The notes: a model not told the origin generated them from the sequence alone. 64,000 nt of DNA from Bin87 sp965221295 (GCA_965221295.1 OZ244879.1:1302001-1366000); one strand, 5' to 3'. Positions 18,647 through 28,939 are shown, counted from the first letter of the stretch. A program made the numbers and translations.

Positions 18647-19021
18647 GCAGCTGTACTCGTCGCCATCGAGTGTTTTGAGGATTGGCGCCAAGAAAGAAAC
18701 AGGCCACAACTTCCACTCCCACCCAAAACATGAACCTATTGGACATTGGAAGGGCGATGCCCGTTACCCACAGACCGGCTGTCAACCGAATCGACAACCA
18801 GCGTATCCGACACTTCAAACTGAGACACCTGCGGATTCCCTCGCCGGGGCCTTCCCGATGGGTTACGCTTGGCCCCGGCGCCCTCGGCAAGATCAGGTCG
18901 AGGGCGCCGGCTTGAAGGTCATCAATCGCTACGCCTTACAATTCGACCGTGAGGCATTCTAGAGCCGCCATCAGCGTCGCATCGCTGGTGTGGCTGCGCC
19001 TCGTTTCGCCCTTCCACCGGC
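18647..19021. other. Intergenic, nothing recognised
   Basis: About 375 bases lie between the small membrane frame and the end of the minus-strand luciferase-family gene. There are no repeats or signatures. Confidence 0.4.
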
Positions 19022-20143
19022 CTATGTGTAATGAGGCATGACCTCGGAAACGAACAGGTCCAGCGAGCGGATGGTCTCCTCATGCGACAGGTGGCCCCAT
19101 TGAAAAGCGGCCACGAAGTAGTTGGCGCCCGTCTCGAGGTAGGCGTCCATGTAGTCCCGAATCGAATCCGGGGAACCAGCCACCACGTTGAAACCGCCCC
19201 CTCCCGGAGCGGCGTGTTCTTCCAAGGCCGCTGAGCCGGCCCGACGCGGCGCATTGGCCCGAGCGGTCTGCGCCTCCCGATCCGGCAGGTTAGACGGTCT
19301 GGGGTTGGATTCCCGTCCCAGGAACTGGGTCAAGCCTCGCCGTTCGGCTTCCAAGCGGCGCGGCGCGGCCAGGTTCCACTTGTATTGATCCCAGGCTGGT
19401 TGCGCGATCGCGGCGGCTTCGGCGTCTGTTTCCGCCAGGTACAGGTGGTTGACCAATCCGATTTTGGGCGCCTCTCCCTGGGCGTTCAGCGCGCCTGGCC
19501 CCTGATACTCGTCCCAAAGCTGGAAATATCGCTCCACGTTGGCCTGGAACGAGTCCAGGTTGCCCACGATGATGGTGTGCATCCCGTTGCTGGCCGCGGT
19601 CTCCACGTTCCGCATGTACCACAGCGGCGGGTGGGGAGCCTGTTTGGGTCGCAGACGCATCGGCAGGTCGTCAAAGTTGTAGAATTCGCCCTCGTAGGTC
19701 AGCGAATCATTCGCCAGCCCTTGCTTCACCACGTCCAGCGTTTCCAGGTAGCGGGCGTAGTTGACCTCCACGTCCGAGTCCTGGCCCCAGAAGTAAGCCT
19801 CGATGACACCGCCGCGGCCCACGCCGATGTCCATGCGTCCCCCGCTGAGGTTGTCCAGCATACAGATTTCCTCGATCAGGCGCACGGGATGATGCAGGGG
19901 CAGCACGTACACGCACGGGCCCAGCCGCATGGTTTTGGTGCGTTCCGCCGCCGCCGCCAGAAACACGTTCTGCGACGGGGCCAGGCTGTGCACCGCTGGC
20001 GTGTGGTGTTCCGCCAGATGGTAAGAATAGAACCCCGCGGACTCCAGCCGTTCTATCTGGTCCAGCCTTTCACGGTAGATCTGGTCCAGCGGAACGCCGG
20101 GGATGGGTTCAATATGGTCGAATACCCCAAACTGCAATGCCAT
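19022..20143 (-). CDS. LLM-class flavin-dependent oxidoreductase
   Basis: The product is 373 residues from ATG 20143. AGGGAG lies seven bases upstream, so this is preferred over TTG 20149. Bacterial luciferase-like features are the N-terminal LQFGVFDHIEPIPGVP, GFYSYHLAEHHTPAV, and RLGPCVYVLPLHHPVRLIEE followed by SGGRMDIGVGRGG. Family members use FMNH2 or F420 to oxidise small organic substrates. There is no flavin reductase nearby and the substrate is unknown. A second, distinct member lies at 46040. It is divergent from the NHL-repeat gene. Confidence 0.9.
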   Translation of the reverse strand: MALQFGVFDHIEPIPGVPLDQIYRERLDQIERLESAGFYSYHLAEHHTPAVHSLAPSQNVFLAAAAERTKTMRLGPCVYVLPLHHPVRLIEEICMLDNLSGGRMDIGVGRGGVIEAYFWGQDSDVEVNYARYLETLDVVKQGLANDSLTYEGEFYNFDDLPMRLRPKQAPHPPLWYMRNVETAASNGMHTIIVGNLDSFQANVERYFQLWDEYQGPGALNAQGEAPKIGLVNHLYLAETDAEAAAIAQPAWDQYKWNLAAPRRLEAERRGLTQFLGRESNPRPSNLPDREAQTARANAPRRAGSAALEEHAAPGGGGFNVVAGSPDSIRDYMDAYLETGANYFVAAFQWGHLSHEETIRSLDLFVSEVMPHYT

Positions 20144-20389
20144 CGGCAAGCTCCCTTGTTGATTTCAGTCGTCTGGTGGCGTAGCCTGACGACAATTGTA
20201 CCCTTTTCGATGGCGGTTGGCTCCGCCGGAACCTGAGGCACAGTTTCCGTTCAATGTAGGGAAGGCGGCTCTTGTGTCGCGTCGGGCCATCGCGAGTCGG
20301 CGGGAAGTCTTGCCAACGCCAACATTGACCGTCCGCGTTACAATAGCGGCGTCAGCCCATGATACCCTAACTGCAAAGGAGGCCAATGC

Positions 20390-21271
20390 ATGACGACGGT
20401 AGGAAGCGGCAAATACACCTACGAAACGGTGGAGAACTGGGCCAAGCTCCCGGCAGGCGAAACCTTCGCCATGGTTAGCGCCATCGCCTCCGACTCACAG
20501 GACCGGGTGTTCGCTTTCCAGCGCAAGGACCCGCCCGTCCTGATTTTCGACCGGGATGGCAACCTCCTGGATAGTTGGGGCAACGGCGCCTTCTCCTTCG
20601 CCCACGGCATCTACATCGATCAGGAGGACACGGTGTACGTGACCGACCGGGACAACTCCGTATGCCTGGTGTACACCATCGATGGCAAACCCATCCAGAT
20701 GCTGGGGCGCCACGGCGTCCACTCCGACACCGGCTGCGAAAATCCGGGCGACCTCTGCCCTCGCGCCGCCGGACCCTTCAACTACCCCGCCGAGCTGGTT
20801 CCGTCCCCCTCAGGCGACCTCTATGTGGCCGACGGATACCGCAACGCCCGCGTCCACCGGTTCAGCTGGGACGGTCAGCTCAAGCAGTCTTGGGGACAGC
20901 CCGGCAAGAGCGACCCTGGGCATTTCCACCTGCCCCATAGCCTGCTGATTCACAACGATACCGTCTTCCTGTGCGACCGGGAAAATCACCGGATGCAACT
21001 GTTCAACCTGGACGGCGAGTTCATCGCCATCTGGGACGACATACAGCGGCCCATGGACATCTCGGCCGACAGCGAGGGCAACCTGGTGATCAGCGAGGGC
21101 AGCGTAAACGGTTCGTCGGCCCGCATCAGCGTGCTGGACACGTCTGGCAACGTATTGGCCCGCTTCGACTGTCGCGGCCCCGGTCATGGCAGCTGGGTGG
21201 ACTCCCGGGGCGACATCTACGTGGGCCTCGGCGACGGCTCCGGCGTCGACAAGTTCGTTCGTCAGGGGTAA
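20390..21271 (+). CDS. NHL-repeat beta-propeller protein
   Basis: The product is 293 residues. AGGAGG precedes ATG 20390 by seven bases. Repeated blades carry the NHL pattern, for example DSQDRVFAFQRKDPPVLIFD, DQEDTVYVTDRDNSVCLVY, SGDLYVADGYRNARVHRF and NDTVFLCDRENHRMQLFN. The fold is a six-bladed propeller like that of peptidylglycine lyases and secreted scaffolds. There is no signal peptide, so it is cytoplasmic as annotated. Function is unknown. Confidence 0.85.
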   Translation: MTTVGSGKYTYETVENWAKLPAGETFAMVSAIASDSQDRVFAFQRKDPPVLIFDRDGNLLDSWGNGAFSFAHGIYIDQEDTVYVTDRDNSVCLVYTIDGKPIQMLGRHGVHSDTGCENPGDLCPRAAGPFNYPAELVPSPSGDLYVADGYRNARVHRFSWDGQLKQSWGQPGKSDPGHFHLPHSLLIHNDTVFLCDRENHRMQLFNLDGEFIAIWDDIQRPMDISADSEGNLVISEGSVNGSSARISVLDTSGNVLARFDCRGPGHGSWVDSRGDIYVGLGDGSGVDKFVRQG

Positions 21272-21361
21272 CCCCTCAATCAAACGCACCGCGACGCCCC
21301 TCGTTTCTATGTTCTTTGAGCGCCACGAGACTACCTTCTCACTCAGGAACAAAAGGAAAGA

Positions 21362-21389
21362 CCGCCCCTTCCCCGCAAGGAAGGGGCGG
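21362..21389. terminator. 11-bp hairpin between convergent genes
   Basis: The arms 21362-21372 and 21379-21389 (CCGCCCCTTCC and its complement) pair perfectly around CCGCAA. It lies between the convergent NHL and LRR genes. There is no long T tract, so it may act as a bidirectional weak or factor-assisted terminator. Confidence 0.5.
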
Positions 21390-21495
21390 CGCTTCGCCGG
21401 CAGGATTGGACGGCATTGCCGTGTAAGGATCGGACGGAGCTTCAACGCAAAGGGCTGGACCGCCCGGTTCTCACTCGCTTGACGACCTACTCCGA

Positions 21496-24400
21496 CTAAC
21501 CCGCCGGGGTTCCGCTGGATGTGGCGGCCTCGCTCCACGGGTTGGAACAGCCGGGGCTGTAGATGAGCACCCGCACGTCGTACACCACCGGGTCCAGAGT
21601 CACCCCCACCTGGCCCCAGGCGCCGTGTCCCGCCGAGGCGTCGATGGTGAAGGTATCGGTCACGGTCTGGCTCTCGCCGTAGTCCTCGAACCCCTCGTAG
21701 GCTCCGCTGTCCGCGTTGTTGGCCAGGGCGCCTTCATCCACCTCCCAGGCGCCGCGCCACGCGGACACCGACGCCTTCTTGTACTGGACCTCGTAACCGG
21801 CCGATGTTCCGGTGATGTAACAGGACGTTCCCGTCCAAGTCCAGGTGATGGCGAGGCTGCCCGGGCTGCTTCCGGCCACCACGTTGGTGATCCCCGGCGC
21901 CTCCGGTTCTCCGGGGCCGGCGGGCCGGGCGTACTCCACGTCGGAGGCGGGACCCCAGCCGCTGGTATTCCTGGCCCTAACCTGGAACTCGTACTCGGTC
22001 CCGTTGGTCAGGCCCGTGACCACGAACTGGGTGGTGTCGCCGTCGCTGCCCGCGATGGACTGCCAGTCGCCGAAACTGCCGTCCCAAGCGCGGAACCGGT
22101 AATGCCACTCATCGGCCCGGTCGTCGGCCTGCCACTCCAACCGGACGCTGCCGTCCTGCGGCGTAGCGGTGAAGCCGGATGGCTTGGCCGGTTCGCAGGT
22201 GGGCATGGTATCCGGCTGCCTGTTGTCGATGGTGGCGTACCAACTGGTCAGGGCCGTCTCGCCAGCGGGTATGCAGACGTCGGTCTGAGTCAACCGGAGA
22301 AGGTAGACGTCGGTCAGGTTGGTGAAGGTGGACGGAATTGGCCCGGAGAGCTGGTTATCATCCAAGTACAGGTAGGAAACCTTGGCCAGGTTGCCCAGTT
22401 CCGGCGGCAACGTACCCGTGAGCTCGTTTGAATTCACCGCCAGATAGTCCAGCTCAGTCAGGTTGCCCAGAACCGGCGGAATGGGGCCGCTCAGGTCGTT
22501 GAAGAATAGAGCGAGCTTTTCCAACTTGGTCAGGTTGCCCAGTTCCTCAGGGATGGGGCCGGTGAGTTTGTTGCTGAAGAGCACGAGGTCTTCCAACTCG
22601 CTCAGGTCGCCCAACTCCTCGGGGATAGAGCCGCTCAAGCCATTGAAGGAAAGGTCCAGTTCGGTCAACTTGGACAGGTTGCCCAGTTCCTCGGGGATTT
22701 CCCCGGTCAGTGCGTTCGCGTAGAGGTTCAGCGAAGTGAGGTTGCTCAGATTGCCCAGTTCGCTGGGTATGTTTCCGCTGATGTCGTTGCTGTCAAGGTC
22801 GAGCTTGGTCAGGGCGTCGAGAGTTCCCAACGACGCGGGCAGCCTCCCCACCATGTTGTTGCCGGCAGTGTATCTGCCGTTGATGACTTTCAGGTAGTTC
22901 AACTCCAACTTGGTCACCCGGTCGCCGCTGACCGTCACGCCGAACCAGGCGTTGCTGGGGTCGGTGGTGAAGTCCCAGCCGGAGTTGTTGTGCCAGTTGT
23001 CGCCGCCGGTGGCGTTGTACAGGGCCTGCAACGCCGCCTTGTCCGTGGACAGTCCCGGCGTTGGCGTGGCTGTCGGAGCCGGCGTGGCCGTGGGCGCCGG
23101 GGTAGGCGTAGCCGTGGGCGCCGGGGTCGGCGCGGCCGTAGGAGCCGGGGTAGGCGTAGCTGTGGGCGCCGGTGTGGGCGTGGCCGTTGGCGCCGGTGTG
23201 GGCGTGGCCGTTGGCGCCGGTGTCGGCGTAGCCGTTGGCGCCGGAGTTGGCGTGGCCGTGGGAGCTGGCGTGGCCGTGGGAGCTGGCGTAGCTGTGGGCG
23301 CCGGTGTCGGCGTGGGTGTCGTTGATGCGCAGGTGGGCAAGGTGTTCGGATACCGTTGGTTGACGCCCGCGTACCAAGTGGTCAGCGCTGTCTCGCCCGC
23401 GGCAATGCAGACGCTGTTAAGGTTGAGATTGATGAGGTCGAGCTTGGTCAGGTTGGTGAACGTTGACGGAACCGGGCCGGAGAGGTTGTTGTCAGACAGG
23501 TCCAACCTGACCAGATTGGTCAGATTGCCCATCTCCGACGGCAATGATCCCGTAAGAGAGTTGGAGACGAGGAACATTCTGGACAGATTCGTCAGGTTGC
23601 CCAGTTCCTTCGGAATGGAGCCGCTCAGGAAATTGTACTGGAGAGCAAGCCCTTCCAGTTTGGTCAGGTTACCCAATTCCGCTGGAATCGATCCGGTCAG
23701 GGAGTTCAAGTTCAGCCAGAGTTCTTTCAGTTCGCTCAGGTCGCCCAGTTCGCTGGGAATGCTGCCGGTCAGACCGTTAATGGACAGGCGGAGTTCAGTG
23801 AGATTGGACAGATCGCCCAGTTCTTCGGGAATCTCGCCGCCCAATTTATTGTCCGTTAAGTCCAAGTTCTCCAGCTTGCTGAGATCGCCCAGCTCGCTGG
23901 GTATGCCGCCAGTAAGCTGGTTCTTCTGAAGTTCAAGCTGTAGCAATTCGGACAGGTCGCCCAGTTCGGTGGGAATGCCGCCGCTCAGGTTATTGTCATC
24001 AAGCTCCAAGCTTTGCAGCTTGGACAGGTTTCCCAACTCGGCGGGGATACTGCCCGTGAGGTTGCTATCGTCAATTTCCAGGTCCCGCAGGTTGGACAGG
24101 TTCCCCAGTTCGGCGGGGATGCTGCCCGTGAGATCGTTGTCGCCCAAGCGAAGTCGGGTCAGGGCGTCCAGATCGCCCAAGGCCGCTGGCAGCGCGCCAA
24201 CCAGACCGTTGCCGAACAGCGTTATTCCGTTGATCGTCTTGGGCTGGTTCAAATCCAACTGGGTCACCCGTCCTCCGCTGACGGTTACGCCGAACCAGGA
24301 GTTGCTGGGGTTGGTGGTGAAGTCCCAGCCCGTTTTGACGTGCCAGTTGTCTCCATTGGTGGCGTCGTACAGGGCCCGCAACGCCGCCTTGTCCGTGGGC

Positions 24401-26976
24401 AGACCCGGCAAGGGCGTGGCCGTGGGCGCTGGGGTAGCCGTGGGCGCTGGGGTGGCCGTTGGCGCCGGAGTTGGCGCGGCCGTGGGAGCTGGTGTTGGCG
24501 TGGCTGTGGGCGTTGGTGTTGGTGTGGCCGTGGGAGTTGGCGTAGCCGTGGCTTGCGGCGTGGGTGTGGGATTCGTGGTAGCGCAGGTGGGCATGGCGCT
24601 TGGCTGCTTTAGGCTGATGCCTGCGTACCAGGTAGTCAGCGCGGTATTGCCCGCAGGGAAGCAAAGACTGGTGTCAGACAGACGGATGTTCCTCATCGCC
24701 GTCATATTGGAGAAAGTGGACGGCACTGGGCCAGTCAGGTCGGTGTAGGCCACATCGAACTGGACCAGTTTGGTCAAGTTCCCCAGTTCGGTGGGTAGTG
24801 TTCCCGTAAACTCGTTGCTGCTCAACACCAGCCTCGTCAACTCGGATAGGTTGCCGAGCTCTGCCGGTATCGAGCCGGTCAATTCATTGCCGAAGACATA
24901 GAGACCATGCAGACTGCTCAGGTTTCCCAACTCCTTCGGAATTGAACCAGTGAGGTCATTTCCGATGAGCCCAAGCTGGTTGAGCTTGCTGAGCTTGCTG
25001 AGGGCTGTCGGTATGCCGCCGCTGAATTTGTTGTTGTCCAAAGCCAGATAGGTGAGGCTGGACAAATCCCCAATTTCGTCGGGAATGGTACCGGTCAAAC
25101 TGTTTCGATTCAGGTCCAACCTCTCCAGTTTGCCGAGATCGCCCAACTCAGTGGGGAGTGATCCTGACAGGTTGTTTTCGCCCAGGTCCAGCCAGGTCAG
25201 GCTGCTGAGATCGCCCAATTCGCTGGGAATGCTTCCGCTCAGCTGGTTGTCGTTGATGTCCAGAATTTCCAGGTTGGACAGTTTCTTCAGTTGGGTTGGG
25301 ATGGCGCCGCTGAACTTGTTCTCTCCCAAGTATGCCCACTTCAGGCTGGACATGTCGCCCAATTCTGGTGGGATGATGCCCGTGAGGTCGTTCTCCTCCA
25401 GGTTGAGCAGTATCAGAGCATCCATATCGCCAATGGCAGCAGGTAGTTCACCACTGAGTCCGTTGCCGCCGGTTCCCCTGCCGTCGATGACCTTATACTC
25501 GTCCAATATGAGCCTGATGACGCGGCCATTCTCGACGGTTACGCCGTACCAGGAGTTGCTGGGGTTCTTGGTGAAGTCCCAGCCGCTGTTGTTATGCCAG
25601 TTATCGCCGTCGGTGGCGTTGTACAGGGCCTGCAACGCCGCCTTGTCCGTGGGCAGGCCCGGCAAGGGCGTGGCTGTCGGCGCCGGGGTAGCCGTGGGCG
25701 CTGGCGTTGGCGTTGCCGTAGGAGCCGGAGTAGGCGTGGCTGTGGGCGCCGGCGTTGGCGTAGCTGTAGGAGCCGGAGTAGATGTGGCCGTGGGCGCCGG
25801 CGTCGCTGTCGGATCCGGCGTGGGCGTGGGATTCGTGGTCGCGCAGGTGGGCATTGGGTCCGGATCCCGTAGGGAGATGCCCGCGTACCAGGTAGTCAGC
25901 GCCGTACTGCCAGCGGGGAAGCAAAGGCTGGTGTTATCCAGGCCGATGTCGTCCATCTGGGTCATATTAGCGAACGTGGATGGCACCGGCCCGGTCAGAT
26001 TGTTGGAGGTCAAATACAACCTGGTCAATTTGGTCAGGTTGCCCAGTTCCGTTGGCAGCGTTCCAGTAAGCTCGTTGCCTCCCAGAATCAAATGTCTCAA
26101 CTCTGTCAGGTTACCCAGCTCGAGCGGTATCGGACCGCTGAGATCGTTGACGAAGAGATGGAGACCACGCAATTCGCTCAGTTGTCCCAGTTCCTTCGGA
26201 ATTGAACCGGTGAGCCCATTCCTCATGAGACCAAGCTGAGTGAGTTTGCTAAGCTTGCTCAGCGACGGTGGGATTGAACCGCCCAAATCGTTGCCGCTCA
26301 GGTCGAGGTACGACAGGTTGGACAGGTCGGAGAGTTCGTCGGGAATTCCTCCGGTCAGGTCGTTGTTTCCGACGCTTAACCACCGGAGACTGCCCAAGTT
26401 ACCAATCTCAGTGGGAATCTGGCCGGACAGGTCATTGTCTTCCAGCCTCAGTATTCCCAGATCGCTCAAATTGCCCAGTTCGCTGGGTATGGCGCCGCTC
26501 AGGGAGTTATCCCCCAGGTCCAGCAACTCCAGTTTGCTCAGGTTGCCCATTGCACTGGGTATGCTGCCGTTCAATCCGTTATCTTCCAGGTCAAGCTCAT
26601 CTACCCGGCCATTCCTGATACTGACGCCGTACCAGGAGTTGCTGGGGTCGGTGGTGAAATCCCACCCGGTGTTGTTATCCCAATTGTCGCCATCTGTGGC
26701 GTTGTACAGGGCCTGCAACGCCGCCTTGTCGGTGGGCAGACCCGGCAAGGGCGTGGCGGTGGGCGCTGGGGTGACCGTAGGCTGCGGCGTGGCCGTGGAC
26801 GCCGGGGTAGGCGTTGCCGTGGCCGCTGGGGTCGGTGTTGCCGTGGGCGTCGGCGTAGGCGTCTGCTGCGCCATTACCGTGGTGGAGATTAGGAGAATTG
26901 CGCCTGCCGCCAGCAGCGAGGCCAATATCGCCAGGGGGCGACGGACGGCGAGGATTTTTCGGAGCGACCTACGCAT
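21496..26976 (-). CDS. Giant exported LRR and fibronectin-III protein with Pro/Thr linkers
   Basis: The product is 1826 residues. Residues 1-36 are a signal peptide (Arg-rich start, hydrophobic core, VMA cleavage). Four large blocks follow, each headed by a Pro/Thr/Ala linker, then TDKAALQALYNATDGDNW, a Trp-rich cap and about 8-11 plant-type LRRs (for example GSIPSELGNLSKLESL-like units), ending at a conserved Cys pair. Linkers sit at about 26745-26870, 25665-25830, 24410-24575 and 23065-23315. The C-terminal 230 residues are one clear fibronectin-III domain (KPSGFTATPQDGSVRLEW) and a second related one. There is no LPxTG or other anchor. It probably acts as a surface or secreted binding protein. 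Confidence 0.9.
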   Translation of the reverse strand: MRRSLRKILAVRRPLAILASLLAAGAILLISTTVMAQQTPTPTPTATPTPAATATPTPASTATPQPTVTPAPTATPLPGLPTDKAALQALYNATDGDNWDNNTGWDFTTDPSNSWYGVSIRNGRVDELDLEDNGLNGSIPSAMGNLSKLELLDLGDNSLSGAIPSELGNLSDLGILRLEDNDLSGQIPTEIGNLGSLRWLSVGNNDLTGGIPDELSDLSNLSYLDLSGNDLGGSIPPSLSKLSKLTQLGLMRNGLTGSIPKELGQLSELRGLHLFVNDLSGPIPLELGNLTELRHLILGGNELTGTLPTELGNLTKLTRLYLTSNNLTGPVPSTFANMTQMDDIGLDNTSLCFPAGSTALTTWYAGISLRDPDPMPTCATTNPTPTPDPTATPAPTATSTPAPTATPTPAPTATPTPAPTATPTPAPTATPAPTATPLPGLPTDKAALQALYNATDGDNWHNNSGWDFTKNPSNSWYGVTVENGRVIRLILDEYKVIDGRGTGGNGLSGELPAAIGDMDALILLNLEENDLTGIIPPELGDMSSLKWAYLGENKFSGAIPTQLKKLSNLEILDINDNQLSGSIPSELGDLSSLTWLDLGENNLSGSLPTELGDLGKLERLDLNRNSLTGTIPDEIGDLSSLTYLALDNNKFSGGIPTALSKLSKLNQLGLIGNDLTGSIPKELGNLSSLHGLYVFGNELTGSIPAELGNLSELTRLVLSSNEFTGTLPTELGNLTKLVQFDVAYTDLTGPVPSTFSNMTAMRNIRLSDTSLCFPAGNTALTTWYAGISLKQPSAMPTCATTNPTPTPQATATPTPTATPTPTPTATPTPAPTAAPTPAPTATPAPTATPAPTATPLPGLPTDKAALRALYDATNGDNWHVKTGWDFTTNPSNSWFGVTVSGGRVTQLDLNQPKTINGITLFGNGLVGALPAALGDLDALTRLRLGDNDLTGSIPAELGNLSNLRDLEIDDSNLTGSIPAELGNLSKLQSLELDDNNLSGGIPTELGDLSELLQLELQKNQLTGGIPSELGDLSKLENLDLTDNKLGGEIPEELGDLSNLTELRLSINGLTGSIPSELGDLSELKELWLNLNSLTGSIPAELGNLTKLEGLALQYNFLSGSIPKELGNLTNLSRMFLVSNSLTGSLPSEMGNLTNLVRLDLSDNNLSGPVPSTFTNLTKLDLINLNLNSVCIAAGETALTTWYAGVNQRYPNTLPTCASTTPTPTPAPTATPAPTATPAPTATPTPAPTATPTPAPTATPTPAPTATPTPAPTATPTPAPTAAPTPAPTATPTPAPTATPAPTATPTPGLSTDKAALQALYNATGGDNWHNNSGWDFTTDPSNAWFGVTVSGDRVTKLELNYLKVINGRYTAGNNMVGRLPASLGTLDALTKLDLDSNDISGNIPSELGNLSNLTSLNLYANALTGEIPEELGNLSKLTELDLSFNGLSGSIPEELGDLSELEDLVLFSNKLTGPIPEELGNLTKLEKLALFFNDLSGPIPPVLGNLTELDYLAVNSNELTGTLPPELGNLAKVSYLYLDDNQLSGPIPSTFTNLTDVYLLRLTQTDVCIPAGETALTSWYATIDNRQPDTMPTCEPAKPSGFTATPQDGSVRLEWQADDRADEWHYRFRAWDGSFGDWQSIAGSDGDTTQFVVTGLTNGTEYEFQVRARNTSGWGPASDVEYARPAGPGEPEAPGITNVVAGSSPGSLAITWTWTGTSCYITGTSAGYEVQYKKASVSAWRGAWEVDEGALANNADSGAYEGFEDYGESQTVTDTFTIDASAGHGAWGQVGVTLDPVVYDVRVLIYSPGCSNPWSEAATSSGTPAG
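23065..23315. repeat. Minisatellite encoding Pro-Thr-Ala linker, largest of four
   Basis: The unit is about 24 bases encoding the octapeptide ATPTPAPT. It is repeated about ten times here and fewer times in the other three linkers of the LRR gene. Units are multiples of three bases, so copy-number change keeps the frame. Confidence 0.85.
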
Positions 26977-27348
26977 TTTTTGCCTCTGAAAAAACGAAAA
27001 ATGAACTCAATCGTGGCTTCGCCGGAGATCGGCCGTCAGCGCTGCGCGACGCGTTCCGGTTGCGCGCACGGATTCTAACACGCGGGCGACGCTGGTTGGT
27101 AGGTCAGATCAAAAATTGGCGTTTGAGGTTAACCTCACACGGTTGCCTCGCTTCGAGACCCATAGGCGTTGGCCAACTTCTTGGTCAGCGCCGGCCCAAT
27201 CCCGGCCATCTCGAGCGGAGGGCGGCAATCTCGTTGAACGCAACCAACGGACGCGCTTCTCCGGCTCCGGATGGCCGCGTCGCGATGGCTCCTCACGATG
27301 ACTGAGCGCGCAGGGCGCCCCCGGGCTTCGGTTTGAAGCAGGAAACCG
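26977..27348. other. Intergenic with a degenerate inverted-repeat element copy
   Basis: About 370 bases lie upstream of the LRR gene. From about 27222 to 27301 the sequence (GGCAATCTCGTTGAACGCAA then a region ending TCCTCACGATGAC) matches the internal and right-end parts of the dispersed element clustered near 42.2-42.9 kb. Confidence 0.55.
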
Positions 27349-28854
27349 TTAGTCGTCGGCTGCGGCTGGCTCGTCGATCAAACCCACGTCGGAACTCAGG
27401 GTGGCGAAGTCGTACCGCGCCGCAGGGGAGACCAGCCGGCGGCCGATGATGATCGCGAACGCGATGACCGACGAAACCACCAGCGCCGATGCGAAAGCCC
27501 AAAACATCTGCCCGCCGGCGTCGGGCGGCGCCGTCAACGCCCAAGGCGTCAGCAGGTCGGGTTTGGGGTAGAACAACGCCCCAATGACGATGCCAGCGCC
27601 GCCGGCCAGAAGAACGCCCCAGCCAGGCATCCGGCTCGAATACAGCCCCGCCAGCATGGGCACGGCAATCGCCGCCCCGATCAGGTCGGCCACCAAAAAG
27701 ACGTACAGCACGCTGTTGGCCTGCGTCGCCACGATTATGGCCGGAATCGCCACCACTATGGTTACGATGCGGGCCACCCACATCAGCGTGCTCCGTCCGA
27801 TTTTCATGCCGGCCATGTCGGCGGCGATGTTGCTGGCCAGTCCATTCATCATGGTGTCCAGCGTGCTCATCGCCAGCATCAACGCGCAGATTAGCATCAC
27901 GAAGTGCATCCACAGAGGAAACACGTCGGACGCCAACGCAAACAGAGCGACGGCGACCTCAGGATACCCGAAGGGCGCCACCGAGCCGTTGCCCACCGCG
28001 GCGATGCCGGCCATGCCCATCAGGAAGGTCAGAGGTATGGCGATGGCGGCGGCGCCCCACAAGCTGCGATTGAGCGCCCGCTGATTCTCCACCGTGTATA
28101 CCCGCTGCCACATGCCTGGATGGAAGGCGTTGGACGCCACGATCCCGATGATCAGCACCATGCCGAAGAAATAGCTGCCCGGATTGGAGGCCGACAACAG
28201 CCCGGCGCCCTGGGCTGACTTCCACGCTCCCGTATCGCCAATCAACGCGGCGGCAACCACCACCAGCAACAGCAGCGCCGGTATCAGGATCCAAAACTGG
28301 ATGCGGTCGGTGTAGATGGAAACCCGCAGTCCGCCGTAGGCAGTATAGGCGACCACCACCAATCCCACCGCTATGGCGGTGGCCCACTTGGGCGACCCGG
28401 TGAGCACGTTCACAGCGTTGGTGATGGCGATCATCTCGGCAGTGATGAAAATGCCGATCACGAAAATGATGGCCACCGCGATGGCCACGAAGGGAACAAC
28501 GCCGAACCGGTGCTTAACGTACTCGGTGATGGAATGTCCGTTGGGCATCAACTGGCGGATCCGGGGACCAACGAACATGAACATGACCGGGATGCCGGCC
28601 ATGCCTACCGCATAACCCACCAGGGACACGACGCCGAAATTGGCCCCGGACTCCCCTGGGCTCAGCAGCACCCAGGTGCCGAACATGGAGGCCACCAGCG
28701 TGGCGATGCCCACGTTGGTCGGCGCGTGGTTGCGGGAGACCGTATAATCCTCGAAGCTTTGGCTGCGTCGCCGCCAGGCGTAGGCAAGCCCCAGAACCAA
28801 AACGATCGCGCAAGCGACTACCAGGGTTGCGATTCCCAAAGTGGCGTCCAGCAT
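27349..28854 (-). CDS. Sodium:solute symporter, TPP-riboswitch controlled
   Basis: The product is 501 residues with about 13 membrane segments and the SSS-family layout. It begins with an N-terminal out-facing helix, then FEDYTVSRNHAPTNVGIATL and SLVGYAVGMAGIPVMFMFVG. GGAGG lies five bases before ATG 28854. The leader contains a TPP riboswitch and terminator, so the substrate is most likely thiamine or a precursor such as hydroxymethylpyrimidine. SSS-family transporters with thiamin-box control (called ThiV in comparative-genomics work) are known. The substrate assignment is inference from regulation. Confidence 0.88.
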   Translation of the reverse strand: MLDATLGIATLVVACAIVLVLGLAYAWRRRSQSFEDYTVSRNHAPTNVGIATLVASMFGTWVLLSPGESGANFGVVSLVGYAVGMAGIPVMFMFVGPRIRQLMPNGHSITEYVKHRFGVVPFVAIAVAIIFVIGIFITAEMIAITNAVNVLTGSPKWATAIAVGLVVVAYTAYGGLRVSIYTDRIQFWILIPALLLLVVVAAALIGDTGAWKSAQGAGLLSASNPGSYFFGMVLIIGIVASNAFHPGMWQRVYTVENQRALNRSLWGAAAIAIPLTFLMGMAGIAAVGNGSVAPFGYPEVAVALFALASDVFPLWMHFVMLICALMLAMSTLDTMMNGLASNIAADMAGMKIGRSTLMWVARIVTIVVAIPAIIVATQANSVLYVFLVADLIGAAIAVPMLAGLYSSRMPGWGVLLAGGAGIVIGALFYPKPDLLTPWALTAPPDAGGQMFWAFASALVVSSVIAFAIIIGRRLVSPAARYDFATLSSDVGLIDEPAAADD

Positions 28855-28907
28855 GAAAACCTCCGGGTTTGGTTTGGCAACGGCGGTCTCAATGGCGCCC
28901 GAGCAAC

Positions 28908-28936
28908 AAAAACCGCCAGATTCTAGAATCTGGCGG
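28908..28936 (-). terminator. Riboswitch-linked intrinsic terminator
   Basis: 28913-28936 is a perfect 24-base palindrome (arms CCGCCAGATTCT). On the minus strand it is followed immediately by TTTTT (28912-28908). It lies between the TPP aptamer and the symporter start, the classic position for ligand-induced transcription termination. Confidence 0.9.
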
Positions 28937-28939
28937 CAA

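Noticed and set aside
22910..26989. Plus-strand frames of 249-395 residues opposite the LRR gene
   Set aside because: They are antisense images of LRR and Pro/Thr linkers (GAGVAVGAGVG strings); the minus strand has a signal peptide and LRR domains.
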